Source: Clostridiales bacterium (GTDB taxonomy: Bacteria; Bacillota; Clostridia; Oscillospirales; Oscillospiraceae). From it: DNA of 18,345 nucleotides. Positions 6,494 through 13,218 of the stretch are shown here, one piece after another. Every line of letters begins with the position of its first letter. Within the stretch, counting starts at the first letter, position 1. Position numbers and translations under genes: made by a program. The notes beneath the pieces are model-generated. The model did no database searches. It was not told the DNA's origin and saw only the letters and a list, made by a program, of their open reading frames with translations. The stretch is from the NCBI GenBank assembly GCA_019418625.1, contig DYBL01000037.1:1-18345 (forward strand). The letters are read 5' to 3'.

Positions 6494-6669
6494 TGCGGGG
6501 CTCTTAAACGCCTAAGTTTATGGGGAAAGAGGGAGAAAGAGGGATGACCGGGTCAAAAAGCGGAAGACGGTGAGGCGAGGATAACGGGTGGTGTCAAGAA
6601 AAGACAAGGGGCTTCGCGCGGAGGGGCGCGGGTACCTCTGCTTTTATCACGCGGGAACAGGAGGACAGC

Positions 6670-7512
6670 ATGAGACAAACGGCAGCAGAACAGGAGGGGC
6701 TGTACATGGTGACGAAGATCATTTCCGGAGCGGTAGTGGAGCGGCGCAAGTCCCGCATCACCCGCCGGCCTGCCAAGCGGGGCGGCCGCATCCGGGGCAA
6801 CAGCGGGGAGAAGAAGATCGTGGGGAACCGGGAGTACGCAAAGCTGGCCCTGGCCCGGGTGCTCAACTGCAACTTCGCGCCGGGGGACCTGTGGCTCACC
6901 GCCAAGTTTGACCCGGAGGGGCTGGAGAAGATCGGCGGCACCTACGAGGGGGCCAAGGCGGCCGGGAAGAAGTTCATCGACCGGATGGTCTACCGCCTGC
7001 GCAAGCGGGGCCTTGTGACCCGGTGGGTGCTGGCGCCTTCCCAGATCGACGGCCAGACCGGGGAGCTGGTGCGGCCCCATGTACATATCGTCATCCCCGG
7101 CGATGCCTTTTCCCTGCGGGATAAGCGGCTGTACCTGGGGGACGAGCCTGTGGACGACATCTGGGGCCTGGGATGCGTGGATGTGCAGTTCCTGCGCCAC
7201 CAGCGGGACTACAAGCCCCTGGCGGACTATATCGTCAACCAGAGCCGGGGCGTGCCCGACGAGAAGAAATGGACCTGCTCCCGGAACATGAAAAAGCCCA
7301 TTGTCCGGCGGGAGGTGGTCACCAGCGGCGCCCAGCTGCGGGTGCCGGCCGGGGCCCTGGAGCTGCCCGGCACCCGGTATGACCCGGAGAAGGGACAGAA
7401 CTTCGTGCGCTACATCCCGGCCGGGGGCAAAGCGGGCCGGAAGGTGGGCGGGCACAAGGAGCGGGCACTGGCCGCGGAGGACCGGGAAGGAGGCGGCGGG
7501 GGTGGGGTTTAA
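6670..7512 (+). CDS. HUH-type rolling-circle replication-associated protein
   Basis: A protein of 280 residues from the ATG at 6670, or 268 from the ATG at 6706 (MVTKIISGAVVE). Both starts have a strong AGGAGG site; remembered relatives start near the second. The N-terminus is basic (ERRKSRITRRPAKRGGRIRG), followed by LARVLNCNFAPGDLWLTAKF. The HUH metal motif is PHVHIVIPG with H137 and H139, and the candidate nicking tyrosines are Y181 and Y187 in YKPLADYIVNQ. The end carries CSRNMKKP and VVTSGAQLRVPAGALE. Proteins with this set match the Rep ORF2/G2P-like group found in gut viruses and elements; they nick DNA and join to its 5' end through tyrosine. The gene is unusual inside a tailed-phage packaging module, so its substrate here is open. 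Confidence 0.7.
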   Translation: MRQTAAEQEGLYMVTKIISGAVVERRKSRITRRPAKRGGRIRGNSGEKKIVGNREYAKLALARVLNCNFAPGDLWLTAKFDPEGLEKIGGTYEGAKAAGKKFIDRMVYRLRKRGLVTRWVLAPSQIDGQTGELVRPHVHIVIPGDAFSLRDKRLYLGDEPVDDIWGLGCVDVQFLRHQRDYKPLADYIVNQSRGVPDEKKWTCSRNMKKPIVRREVVTSGAQLRVPAGALELPGTRYDPEKGQNFVRYIPAGGKAGRKVGGHKERALAAEDREGGGGGGV

Positions 7513-7774
7513 GAAACTGCGCGGTGTCTCCCTCCCGGAGGAGAAGCAGGGCCTGATCCGCTACATATGCCTCAACTGGGCCGACCAGCCAAAATCCGTC
7601 CAGGACAAGATCCAGCGCCTCTGCGATCAATGCGGAGGCGCTGGAAGTGCTGCCCTGTGGGAGGTCATGTGCACCAGGCGGAACATCACGGCCATCGCCC
7701 AGGCCCACTTCATCAGCGAGAGCGCCCTGTACCGGGCCCGGAAAGCGTTCTACGAAAGTTGGTATCACCGCTGA
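7502..7774 (+). CDS. Small helix-turn-helix-like phage protein
   Basis: A 90-residue protein with a GTG start at 7502, seven bases after an AAGGAGG site at 7488-7494, overlapping the end of the HUH gene by 11 bases. The frame is open much further upstream, but that part is shadow sequence. Residues about 10-40 are helical (EEKQGLIRYICLNWADQPKS, then VQDKIQRLCDQCG). The C-terminus NITAIAQAHFISESALYRAR, followed by KAFYESWY, has the shape of a helix-turn-helix, with ISESALYRARKAF as recognition helix, resembling sigma region 4 or ArpU-like phage regulators. It is followed by a strong terminator and then the late genes, a place where phages often put a late-gene activator. Function is inferred, not shown. 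Confidence 0.65.
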   Translation: MGFKKLRGVSLPEEKQGLIRYICLNWADQPKSVQDKIQRLCDQCGGAGSAALWEVMCTRRNITAIAQAHFISESALYRARKAFYESWYHR

Positions 7775-7816
7775 TCTGCGCTGCCGCCCACGGGGGAAGT
7801 ACAACGGGAAAGCCTT

Positions 7817-7844
7817 GCGCCGGAAGCGATTCCGGCGCTTTTTT
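7817..7844 (+). terminator. Strong Rho-independent terminator
   Basis: A perfect 9-bp stem GCGCCGGAA/TTCCGGCGC with loop GCGA is followed directly by six T. It closes the transcript of the HUH and helix-turn-helix-like genes and separates the accessory island from the structural operon. Confidence 0.9.
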
Positions 7845-7939
7845 CGTGCGCGGAAGTTGGCGATAACGAGCACGCATGCCATGGTAGCATACGATAAGCA
7901 GAGCAAATATACGGCCCTTTGCGGAGAGGGGGGAGCGGC
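7845..7939 (+). other. Leader of the structural operon
   Basis: This stretch lies between the terminator and terS and should contain the late promoter or antitermination site. I see only weak boxes (TTGGCG at 7857, TACGAT at 7890, badly spaced) and a near-palindrome around CCATGG at 7879-7884. A pac or cos site could also be near here, but no sequence identifies one. Confidence 0.3.
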
Positions 7940-8392
7940 GTGGAGGAGAAAACCACCGCCCAGATGCTGGGCAAGCGTCTCAAGCCCAGAGAACGGCAGT
8001 TCGTCCGGGAGTATCTCCGGGACATGAACGGAACGGCAGCGGCCGTCCGGGTGGGATACAGCGCCAAAAGCGCAGCCAGCCAGGCAAGCAGGCTCCTGCG
8101 CAGGCAGGAGATCCGGGAATACCGGGACGCCCTGCTGCAAGAGCAGTTTGACGCCATCGGCGTGACCGCGCACTCCCTGGCGGCGGAGGCCTGGGAGGTC
8201 TACCAGCGGTGCATGGAGAAAAAGCCGGTGCTGGAATGGGACAGCGCGGCGCGGGAGTGGGTGCCCTCCGGTCAGTGGCAGTTTGACAGCAAGGGCGCCC
8301 TGCGGGCGCTGGAGATGCTCTCCCGGATGCTGCCGGGACTGCGGCAGGACGAGGGCGGAAGCAGCTACGAGGACTTTCTGGAAGGAGAGTGA
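7940..8392 (+). CDS. terS: Terminase small subunit
   Basis: A 150-residue protein. The GTG at 7940 is chosen because the purine-rich site GAGGGGGGAG ends five bases upstream; an in-frame TTG at 7919 has no such site. Residues about 10-60 follow the Terminase_2 pattern: LKPRERQFVREYLRDMNGTA, AAVRVGY, then SAASQASRLLRRQEIREYRD, a helix-turn-helix DNA-binding domain that recognises the packaging site. The rest is helical (AEAWEVYQRC, ALRALEMLSRMLPGL) and probably drives ring assembly and contact with TerL. The portal start follows four bases after the stop. Its place downstream of terL, across an island of other genes, is unusual because terS normally precedes terL directly. Confidence 0.85.
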   Translation: MEEKTTAQMLGKRLKPRERQFVREYLRDMNGTAAAVRVGYSAKSAASQASRLLRRQEIREYRDALLQEQFDAIGVTAHSLAAEAWEVYQRCMEKKPVLEWDSAAREWVPSGQWQFDSKGALRALEMLSRMLPGLRQDEGGSSYEDFLEGE

Positions 8393-8395
8393 CCC

Positions 8396-10405
8396 ATGGA
8401 AAACCGGGAGAACATCCCCAAGGAACAAAAACGGCGCCTGACATACTGGCAGGGCGTCGTACAGTATGACGAAAACGCCTGGCAGAGCGTCCGGGACCGC
8501 CTGAGCGTGCAGGAGCAGCTCCTGCGGGGCACGGCTGCCATCACCGCGCCGGACGGAACGCCGGCCGGACGGCAGGCCTCCTACCGCCGGAACCTGGTGC
8601 AGGAGATGATCGAGACGGAGGTGGACTCCAACATCCCCCAGCCCAAGGTGACGGCCCTTCATCAGGAGGACGAGGACCTGGCCAGGATCATCGAGGACAT
8701 GCTCCGCAATGAACTGGACCGGCTGCCCATGGAGGTCATCAACGACCTGCAGGAGCGGGTGACCTACACCCACGGGGCGGACTTCCTGTGGATCGACTGG
8801 GATCAGACAGCCAGCACCCACACCACCCTGGGAGACGCGGCGGTGCGGGAGATCCATCCCCGGCAGCTGATCCCCCAGGCCGGCGTCTACGACATCGACG
8901 AGATGGAGCATTTCTGCCTGAAGATCCCCCGCACCTGGCAGTATATCCTGCGCCGGTACGGCGTGGATGTGCGGGAAGAGGACGAGGAGGACGAGGACGT
9001 CCGCTCCGAAGTGGATGGGTCCGTGCCGGATGGCATCGTCACGGAGTACCTGGTGTTTTACCGCAACGACCGGGGCGGCATCGGGCGGATCGCCTGGGTG
9101 CGGGACACGCTGCTGGAGGACCTGGAGGACTGCCAGGCCAGGCGGCGGAAGATCTGCCGGTCGTGCGGTGCGGAGGGGGACGGCGTCCGGTGCGTCCAGT
9201 GCGGCGGCACGGACTTCCGGGACGAGGTCCAGGAGTACGAAGAGCTTTATGAGGACCTGACGCTCTACGACGGGACGGTGCTCTCCTCCTGGGAGGAGGA
9301 GACGGACGCCTACGGCGCGCCGGTGCCCGATGAGGCGGCAGAGCCGGAGATCCTGGACGTGCTGGGGACGGAGGGGCCTCTGCCCGGCGGGTTTCCCCCG
9401 GTGGTGATGGCCCGGCCGGCCAGGCAGCGCCGCCGGCGCATCCCCTGCTACACGCCGGGACTGTATCCCATCATCATGCGCCGCAATGTCTCCATGGCCG
9501 GGCAGCTCCTGGGCGGCTCCGACGCGGATGCCATTGCCGGGCAGCAAAACGAGATGAGCAAGATCTCTACCAAGCTCTCCGCCAAGGTCATGAGCGGCGG
9601 CAGCTTCACCACCAAGCCCGCCGACCTCAAGTACGAGTTTTCCGATGAGGACGGGCGGACGCTGACGGTGAAGAGTCCCCAGCAGCTGGAGATGATCCGC
9701 ACCTACAACACCCAGGTGGACATCTCGGCGGACCTGCGGTACCGGGCGGAGATCTACGAAGAGGGGCGCAACATCCTGGGCATCACCGACTCCTTCCAGG
9801 GCCGGCACGATGCCACCGCCACCTCCGGCAAGGCAAAGCAGTTTTCGGCGGCCCAGGCGGCCGGGCGGCTGGAGAGTAAACGGATCATGAAAAACGATCT
9901 CTATCAGCGCCTGTTTGAGCGCCTCTTCAAGTGGAAGCTGGCCTATGCGGACGAGCCTCGGCCCATCGTCACCTACAACGCCCAGGGCAAACGGGAATAC
10001 AAGACCTTCAACCGCTGGGACTTCCTCCGCGTGGACGCGGACGGGAAGCCCTACTGGAACGACTGTTTCCTCTTTTCCTGCGACACCTCCGCGCCCCTGG
10101 CATCCAACCGGGAGGCCATGTGGCAGGAGATGCGTGCCCAGCGCTCGGAGGGGGCCTTTGGGGATCCCACGGCGCTGGACAGCCTGATCCTCTACTGGTC
10201 CATGATGGAGCAGCTCCACTACCCCATGGCGGGGACCATCAAGGCCGAGCTGCAGCGCCAGAAGCAGGCGCAGGAGGCCCAGGCAGCCCAGGCGGCTCAG
10301 GCGGCAAGCGCTGTGCCCGGGGCGGCCCAGGGCATGGACAGCGGGGCAGAGGTGTCCGCACTGATGGCCGGCGGTGCCGCGGCGGAAGGAGGCGCCGCGC
10401 TGTGA
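8396..10405 (+). CDS. Portal protein with zinc-ribbon insert
   Basis: A 669-residue protein that forms the dodecameric ring through which DNA enters and leaves the head. The size, position right after terS, and stretches such as VDSNIPQPKVTALHQEDEDL, FLWIDWDQ, IHPRQLIPQAG, GSDADAIAGQQNEMSKISTK and NILGITDSFQGRHDATATSG fit the large portal proteins of short-tailed phages. A zinc ribbon (C254-x2-C257 ... C266-x2-C269) interrupts the middle, followed by an acidic stretch up to about residue 330. The C-terminus is rich in Ala and Gln (QAQEAQAAQAAQAASA) and may form the coiled barrel or lie disordered. The ATG at 8396 follows GGAAGGAG near the end of terS. I am confident of the portal call; the role of the ribbon is unknown. 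Confidence 0.88.
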   Translation: MENRENIPKEQKRRLTYWQGVVQYDENAWQSVRDRLSVQEQLLRGTAAITAPDGTPAGRQASYRRNLVQEMIETEVDSNIPQPKVTALHQEDEDLARIIEDMLRNELDRLPMEVINDLQERVTYTHGADFLWIDWDQTASTHTTLGDAAVREIHPRQLIPQAGVYDIDEMEHFCLKIPRTWQYILRRYGVDVREEDEEDEDVRSEVDGSVPDGIVTEYLVFYRNDRGGIGRIAWVRDTLLEDLEDCQARRRKICRSCGAEGDGVRCVQCGGTDFRDEVQEYEELYEDLTLYDGTVLSSWEEETDAYGAPVPDEAAEPEILDVLGTEGPLPGGFPPVVMARPARQRRRRIPCYTPGLYPIIMRRNVSMAGQLLGGSDADAIAGQQNEMSKISTKLSAKVMSGGSFTTKPADLKYEFSDEDGRTLTVKSPQQLEMIRTYNTQVDISADLRYRAEIYEEGRNILGITDSFQGRHDATATSGKAKQFSAAQAAGRLESKRIMKNDLYQRLFERLFKWKLAYADEPRPIVTYNAQGKREYKTFNRWDFLRVDADGKPYWNDCFLFSCDTSAPLASNREAMWQEMRAQRSEGAFGDPTALDSLILYWSMMEQLHYPMAGTIKAELQRQKQAQEAQAAQAAQAASAVPGAAQGMDSGAEVSALMAGGAAAEGGAAL

Positions 10406-10560
10406 AATGCCCCACATGCGGGACGGAGGCTGTGGTCATGGCAGCGGCGCAGGAGCGCAGGGACGGCGCGATGCTGCGGGTGCTGGAGTTCCGGTGCCGC
10501 AACAAGCGGTGTCCGGACTGTGGGCGCACCGTAGGCCGTCAGGCCGTGCAGAGGAGTTGA
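10402..10560 (+). CDS. Tiny zinc-ribbon protein
   Basis: A 52-residue ORF from the GTG at 10402, which overlaps the portal stop as GTGA. An AAGGAGG site lies at 10386-10392. It has KCPTCGTEAVV near the start and FRCRNKRCPDCGRTVGRQ near the end: two C-x2-C pairs that would hold one zinc. The spacing and coupling to the portal gene support a real gene even though it is short. It may act in head assembly or gene control; nothing in the sequence decides. Confidence 0.6.
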   Translation: MKCPTCGTEAVVMAAAQERRDGAMLRVLEFRCRNKRCPDCGRTVGRQAVQRS

Positions 10561-10609
10561 CCATGCCGGAAACGGCTGTCATGGAACATACGGGAAAGGA
10601 GGCAGGACC

Positions 10610-10765
10610 ATGAAGGAACCGAAGGGACGCCGGGGCTACATCGGCAGCATCACCAGCGGCGGCACCCAGGACGTGCGCGCGCCGGTGGGCGGCAAGAGCG
10701 GCCGGAAGGGCAATGTCCGCATCACCGGCACCGACCTGCGGGGCGGCGCCAAGGGCGGCAAGTAA
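10610..10765 (+). CDS. Tiny basic Gly-rich phage protein
   Basis: A 51-residue ORF with an AAAGGAGG site seven bases before the ATG at 10610. It reads MKEPKGRRGYIGSITSGGTQ, then DVRAPVGGKSGRKGNVRITG, ending TDLRGGAKGGK. I recall similar short proteins ending in a GTDLRxGK-like motif just upstream of scaffold genes in Clostridia phages. It is very basic and rich in Gly and Lys. It may be a minor head component or bind DNA in the capsid. The scaffold gene follows 18 bases after its stop. Confidence 0.65.
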   Translation: MKEPKGRRGYIGSITSGGTQDVRAPVGGKSGRKGNVRITGTDLRGGAKGGK

Positions 10766-10783
10766 GAAGCGAAAGGAGACCAT

Positions 10784-11713
10784 ATGGACGAGTATCAGGA
10801 GGTATTCGGGACGGCGGAGGAGACGCTGCCCTCCGCGGAAGGCGAACAAGTGCGGGAGGACGCCGGCCCCGCCCCCGAAACAGGCGGACAAGCGCAGGAG
10901 ATCGCCGCCCCTGCCACTGAGGGAGCGGGCGAAGAGACTTCCGGACAGGAAGAGAGCGCCGAGGATGCCGCCCGGGAGCGGCACCGCCAGGCGCAGCTGC
11001 GCCGGCAGCGGGAAGAGCAGGACCGCCGGTCTGCCATGCAGGCGGAGCGGGACAAGATCTATGCGGACATCTTTGATGGACAGGTAAATCCCTTTACAGG
11101 CAGGCCCATCACCTCTGAGGCCGATTATCAGGCGTGGCGGCAGGAAAAAACCCAGCGGGACGCGCAGCTCCAGCGCCGCCAGGCAGAGCAGCAGCTCTCG
11201 CGGGCGGGGCTGCCCGCAGATACCTTGCGGCAGATGGTGCGCCAGGAAGTGGAGAACCACCCTGCGGTGATGCAGGCGCGGCAGGCCACCATGGCGGCGG
11301 CCATGGAGCGGGCGAAGACCGTGCGGGAACGGGCGGCCGGAGCTATCCAGAAGAGCATCCAGGCCATCGGCCGGGAGTTCCCGGAGATCCGCAGCCTGGA
11401 CGACATCGCCAAGCTCCCCACGGCGGGACGGTTCAATGAACTGGTGCAAAAGGGACTGGCGCTGGAAGACGCCTTCTACCTGGCCAACCGTCAGGAGCTG
11501 GACCAGCGGCATCGTGCGGCCAGCCGGCAGGCGGCCATCAATGCCGCCCAGGGAAAGCGCCACCTCAGCGCAGGGCTTGACCGGGAGGCCGGAGAGGCCG
11601 TGGAGGTCCCGGCGGACATGGCGGAGAGCTACCGGGAGATGATGCCCGGCGCCACCGACGCCGAGATCCGGACGGCATATGCCCGGTACCTCAAGAGTAT
11701 TGGGAAGCAGTAA
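10784..11713 (+). CDS. Scaffold protein
   Basis: A 309-residue protein with an AAAGGAG site upstream of the ATG. The first 65 residues are acidic and low-complexity (many E, G, A, P). Residues about 65-230 are charged and mostly helical (ARERHRQAQLRRQREEQDRR, ADTLRQMVRQEVENHPAVMQ), probably coiled-coil. The end (PADMAESYREMMPGATDAEI) is a short helical module that may bind the capsid protein. The position between the portal block and the decoration/capsid genes, and the elongated helical character, identify it as the internal scaffold that guides procapsid assembly and is then lost. No protease motif is seen. Confidence 0.8.
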   Translation: MDEYQEVFGTAEETLPSAEGEQVREDAGPAPETGGQAQEIAAPATEGAGEETSGQEESAEDAARERHRQAQLRRQREEQDRRSAMQAERDKIYADIFDGQVNPFTGRPITSEADYQAWRQEKTQRDAQLQRRQAEQQLSRAGLPADTLRQMVRQEVENHPAVMQARQATMAAAMERAKTVRERAAGAIQKSIQAIGREFPEIRSLDDIAKLPTAGRFNELVQKGLALEDAFYLANRQELDQRHRAASRQAAINAAQGKRHLSAGLDREAGEAVEVPADMAESYREMMPGATDAEIRTAYARYLKSIGKQ

Positions 11714-11752
11714 AGCAAAAAACATTTACATATCGGAAAGGAGAAAAGCGGC

Positions 11753-12142
11753 ATGGCATTTTTGATGCAGAGCATGGATGTGGGCCAGACGCCGCCCATC
11801 GAATACCGGCAGGCGGCGGCAGAGGAGGCCGTGGTCCTGGGCGAGGCGCTGGTGACCAACGCCAGCGGCCTTTTGACCAAGTGCGGCGCCACGGCAAAGC
11901 CAGAGTTCATGGCGGTGGGCCCGCAGGACGAACAGGACGTGGTGCCCGTGGTGCGGGTGCAGGACTATCAGGTGTGGCGGACGCAGCTGAGCGCCGCGGG
12001 GACGAGCCTCAAAGCAGGAAGCAAGGTGACGCTGGATGCGGACGGGCTGCGGGTGACAGCCACCACCGACTCCGGCGTGGCTGTCATCGTGGACCTGGAG
12101 GGCACCCAGGTGGGCGACAGCGTCCGCGTGAGATTCGCATAA
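11753..12142 (+). CDS. Capsid decoration protein candidate
   Basis: A 129-residue protein with an AAAGGAG site nine bases before its ATG, located between scaffold and major capsid, the usual place for a head decoration or stabilising protein. After MAFLMQSMDVGQTPPIEYRQ it is beta-rich: EAVVLGEALVTNASGLLTKC, VPVVRVQDYQVWRTQLS, SKVTLDADGLRVTATTDSGV and a final VGDSVRVRF. This resembles a small beta-barrel that sits on the outer shell. The call depends on position and beta content; a DUF2190-like protein is an alternative. Confidence 0.65.
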   Translation: MAFLMQSMDVGQTPPIEYRQAAAEEAVVLGEALVTNASGLLTKCGATAKPEFMAVGPQDEQDVVPVVRVQDYQVWRTQLSAAGTSLKAGSKVTLDADGLRVTATTDSGVAVIVDLEGTQVGDSVRVRFA

Positions 12143-12158
12143 AGGAGGATACGAGACT

Positions 12159-13169
12159 ATGGCATATTGTACCGTGTCCATCGGCTCCGGCCTGGTGGAC
12201 AGCATGTATGGCAAGAGCCAGTTCCCCATCAAGAGCTATCTGGAGAAGCGGGGAGAGGCATTTGAAGAGCGGTCCATTTTGAAAAAGCTCTTCCGCATGG
12301 AGACCAGCAAGCACTGGGCGGAGCAGTACACCGGCGAGACGGCCGCGGACGACTTCGAGCCCGTGGGCGAGGGCGGCAACTATCCGGAGACGGGCTTTGA
12401 AGAGGGCTTTCCCAAGGCCATCGTCAACGAGACCTGGAAAAGCCAGTTTGCCATTACCCAGGAGCTGGTGGAGGATGGCCGCATCAGCACCATGAAGAAG
12501 CGGGCCAACAAGCTCATCACCTCCTACGACCGCACCCGGGAAAAGTTCGGGCGCTACCTGTACGCCGGCGGTCTCTACGGCACCACCGTGAAGGTGGGGG
12601 CCAAGACCTTCGACTGTGCCAGCGCCGACAAAAAGCCCCTGTTCGCCAAGGACCACCCGGGCAAGGTGGACAAGAAGGCCCAGTCCAACCTGTTTGCCGG
12701 AGAGCTGACCGCCGACAATCTGGGTCTTCTGGAGGAGAAGATGCAGAACCTCAAGGGTGACAACGGCGAGCTTTTGAGCATCGCGCCCAACACCATCTGG
12801 ATCCCCAACGATGCGGGATTGAAGAAGGCGGCCTTTGCTGCTGCCGGTTCCGACAAGGACCCCGAGAGCAACAACAACGCCTTCAACTATCAGGTGGGGC
12901 GGTGGAACATTCTGGTGGACCCCTATCTCACCTGGGTGCTGCAGCTCATGGGCAAGACGGACAAGCCCTGGTTCCTGCTGGATTCCGATTTCCTGGAGGA
13001 GAACGACGGCGCCATCTTCCAGGACCGGGTGAAGCTCACCGTCCGCTCTGTGCTGGACGACAACAACGACAACAACCTCTGGAAGGGCCGGGCCCGGTTC
13101 TCCGGCGGCTTTGCCGACTGGCGCTTTGTGGCGGCGGGCGGCATGACCGGCGGCACGGAGCTGAAATGA
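12159..13169 (+). CDS. Major capsid protein
   Basis: A 336-residue protein with a strong AAAGGAGG site. The size and order (scaffold, decoration, this gene, adaptor) fit an HK97-fold major capsid protein. Characteristic stretches are the N-terminal helix region (SQFPIKSYLEKRGEAFEERS), FPKAIVNETWKSQFAITQEL of the E-loop area, the spine helix region (DGRISTMKKRANKLITSYDR), TIWIPNDAGLKKAAFA, and the P-domain end (WFLLDSDFLEENDGAIFQD, VKLTVRSVLDDNNDNNLWKG). It builds the icosahedral shell. A terminator-like hairpin follows at once, which probably raises its expression relative to later genes. Confidence 0.88.
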   Translation: MAYCTVSIGSGLVDSMYGKSQFPIKSYLEKRGEAFEERSILKKLFRMETSKHWAEQYTGETAADDFEPVGEGGNYPETGFEEGFPKAIVNETWKSQFAITQELVEDGRISTMKKRANKLITSYDRTREKFGRYLYAGGLYGTTVKVGAKTFDCASADKKPLFAKDHPGKVDKKAQSNLFAGELTADNLGLLEEKMQNLKGDNGELLSIAPNTIWIPNDAGLKKAAFAAAGSDKDPESNNNAFNYQVGRWNILVDPYLTWVLQLMGKTDKPWFLLDSDFLEENDGAIFQDRVKLTVRSVLDDNNDNNLWKGRARFSGGFADWRFVAAGGMTGGTELK

Positions 13170-13171
13170 GG

Positions 13172-13201
13172 AAACGCCCGGGCATCACCCCGGGCGTTTT
13201 T
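13172..13201 (+). terminator. Rho-independent terminator after the capsid gene
   Basis: An 11-bp perfect stem AAACGCCCGGG/CCCGGGCGTTT with loop CATCAC, ending in a run of five T (13197-13201), begins three bases after the capsid stop. No promoter is evident between it and the adaptor gene at 13219, so some read-through is needed. It most likely lowers expression of the tail genes relative to the capsid gene. Confidence 0.85.
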
Positions 13202-13218
13202 GAAAAGGAGGCTGGTTT

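Larger units (their letters stand above)
6372..6669. other. Intergenic control region between divergent genes
   Basis: This 298-base stretch holds the minus-strand promoter (6399-6427), a small hairpin GCGGC-ATAA-GCCGC near 6427-6440, three TTGAYA motifs (TTGACA at 6457, TTGATA at 6465 and 6472) spaced seven to eight bases apart, and a perfect inverted repeat at 6474-6493. Then comes a purine-rich run (GGGAAAGAGGGAGAAAGAGG around 6521-6540). I see no convincing gene in either direction. A plus-strand promoter for the gene at 6670 is expected here, but I cannot pair the TTGACA at 6457 with a good -10 box. Confidence 0.5.

Noticed and set aside
7319..10417. A 1032-codon open frame on the minus strand opposite the portal and terS region
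   Set aside because: It is an antisense shadow of GC-rich genes: low-complexity composition rich in G, L, P, H, with no domain pattern. The plus strand carries terS, portal and well-placed ribosome binding sites.
10563..10613. A 16-codon ORF (MPETAVMEHTGKEAGP) between two tiny genes
   Set aside because: It has a passable ribosome binding site and an ATGA overlap with the next start, but it is too short to support as a protein; at most it couples translation.
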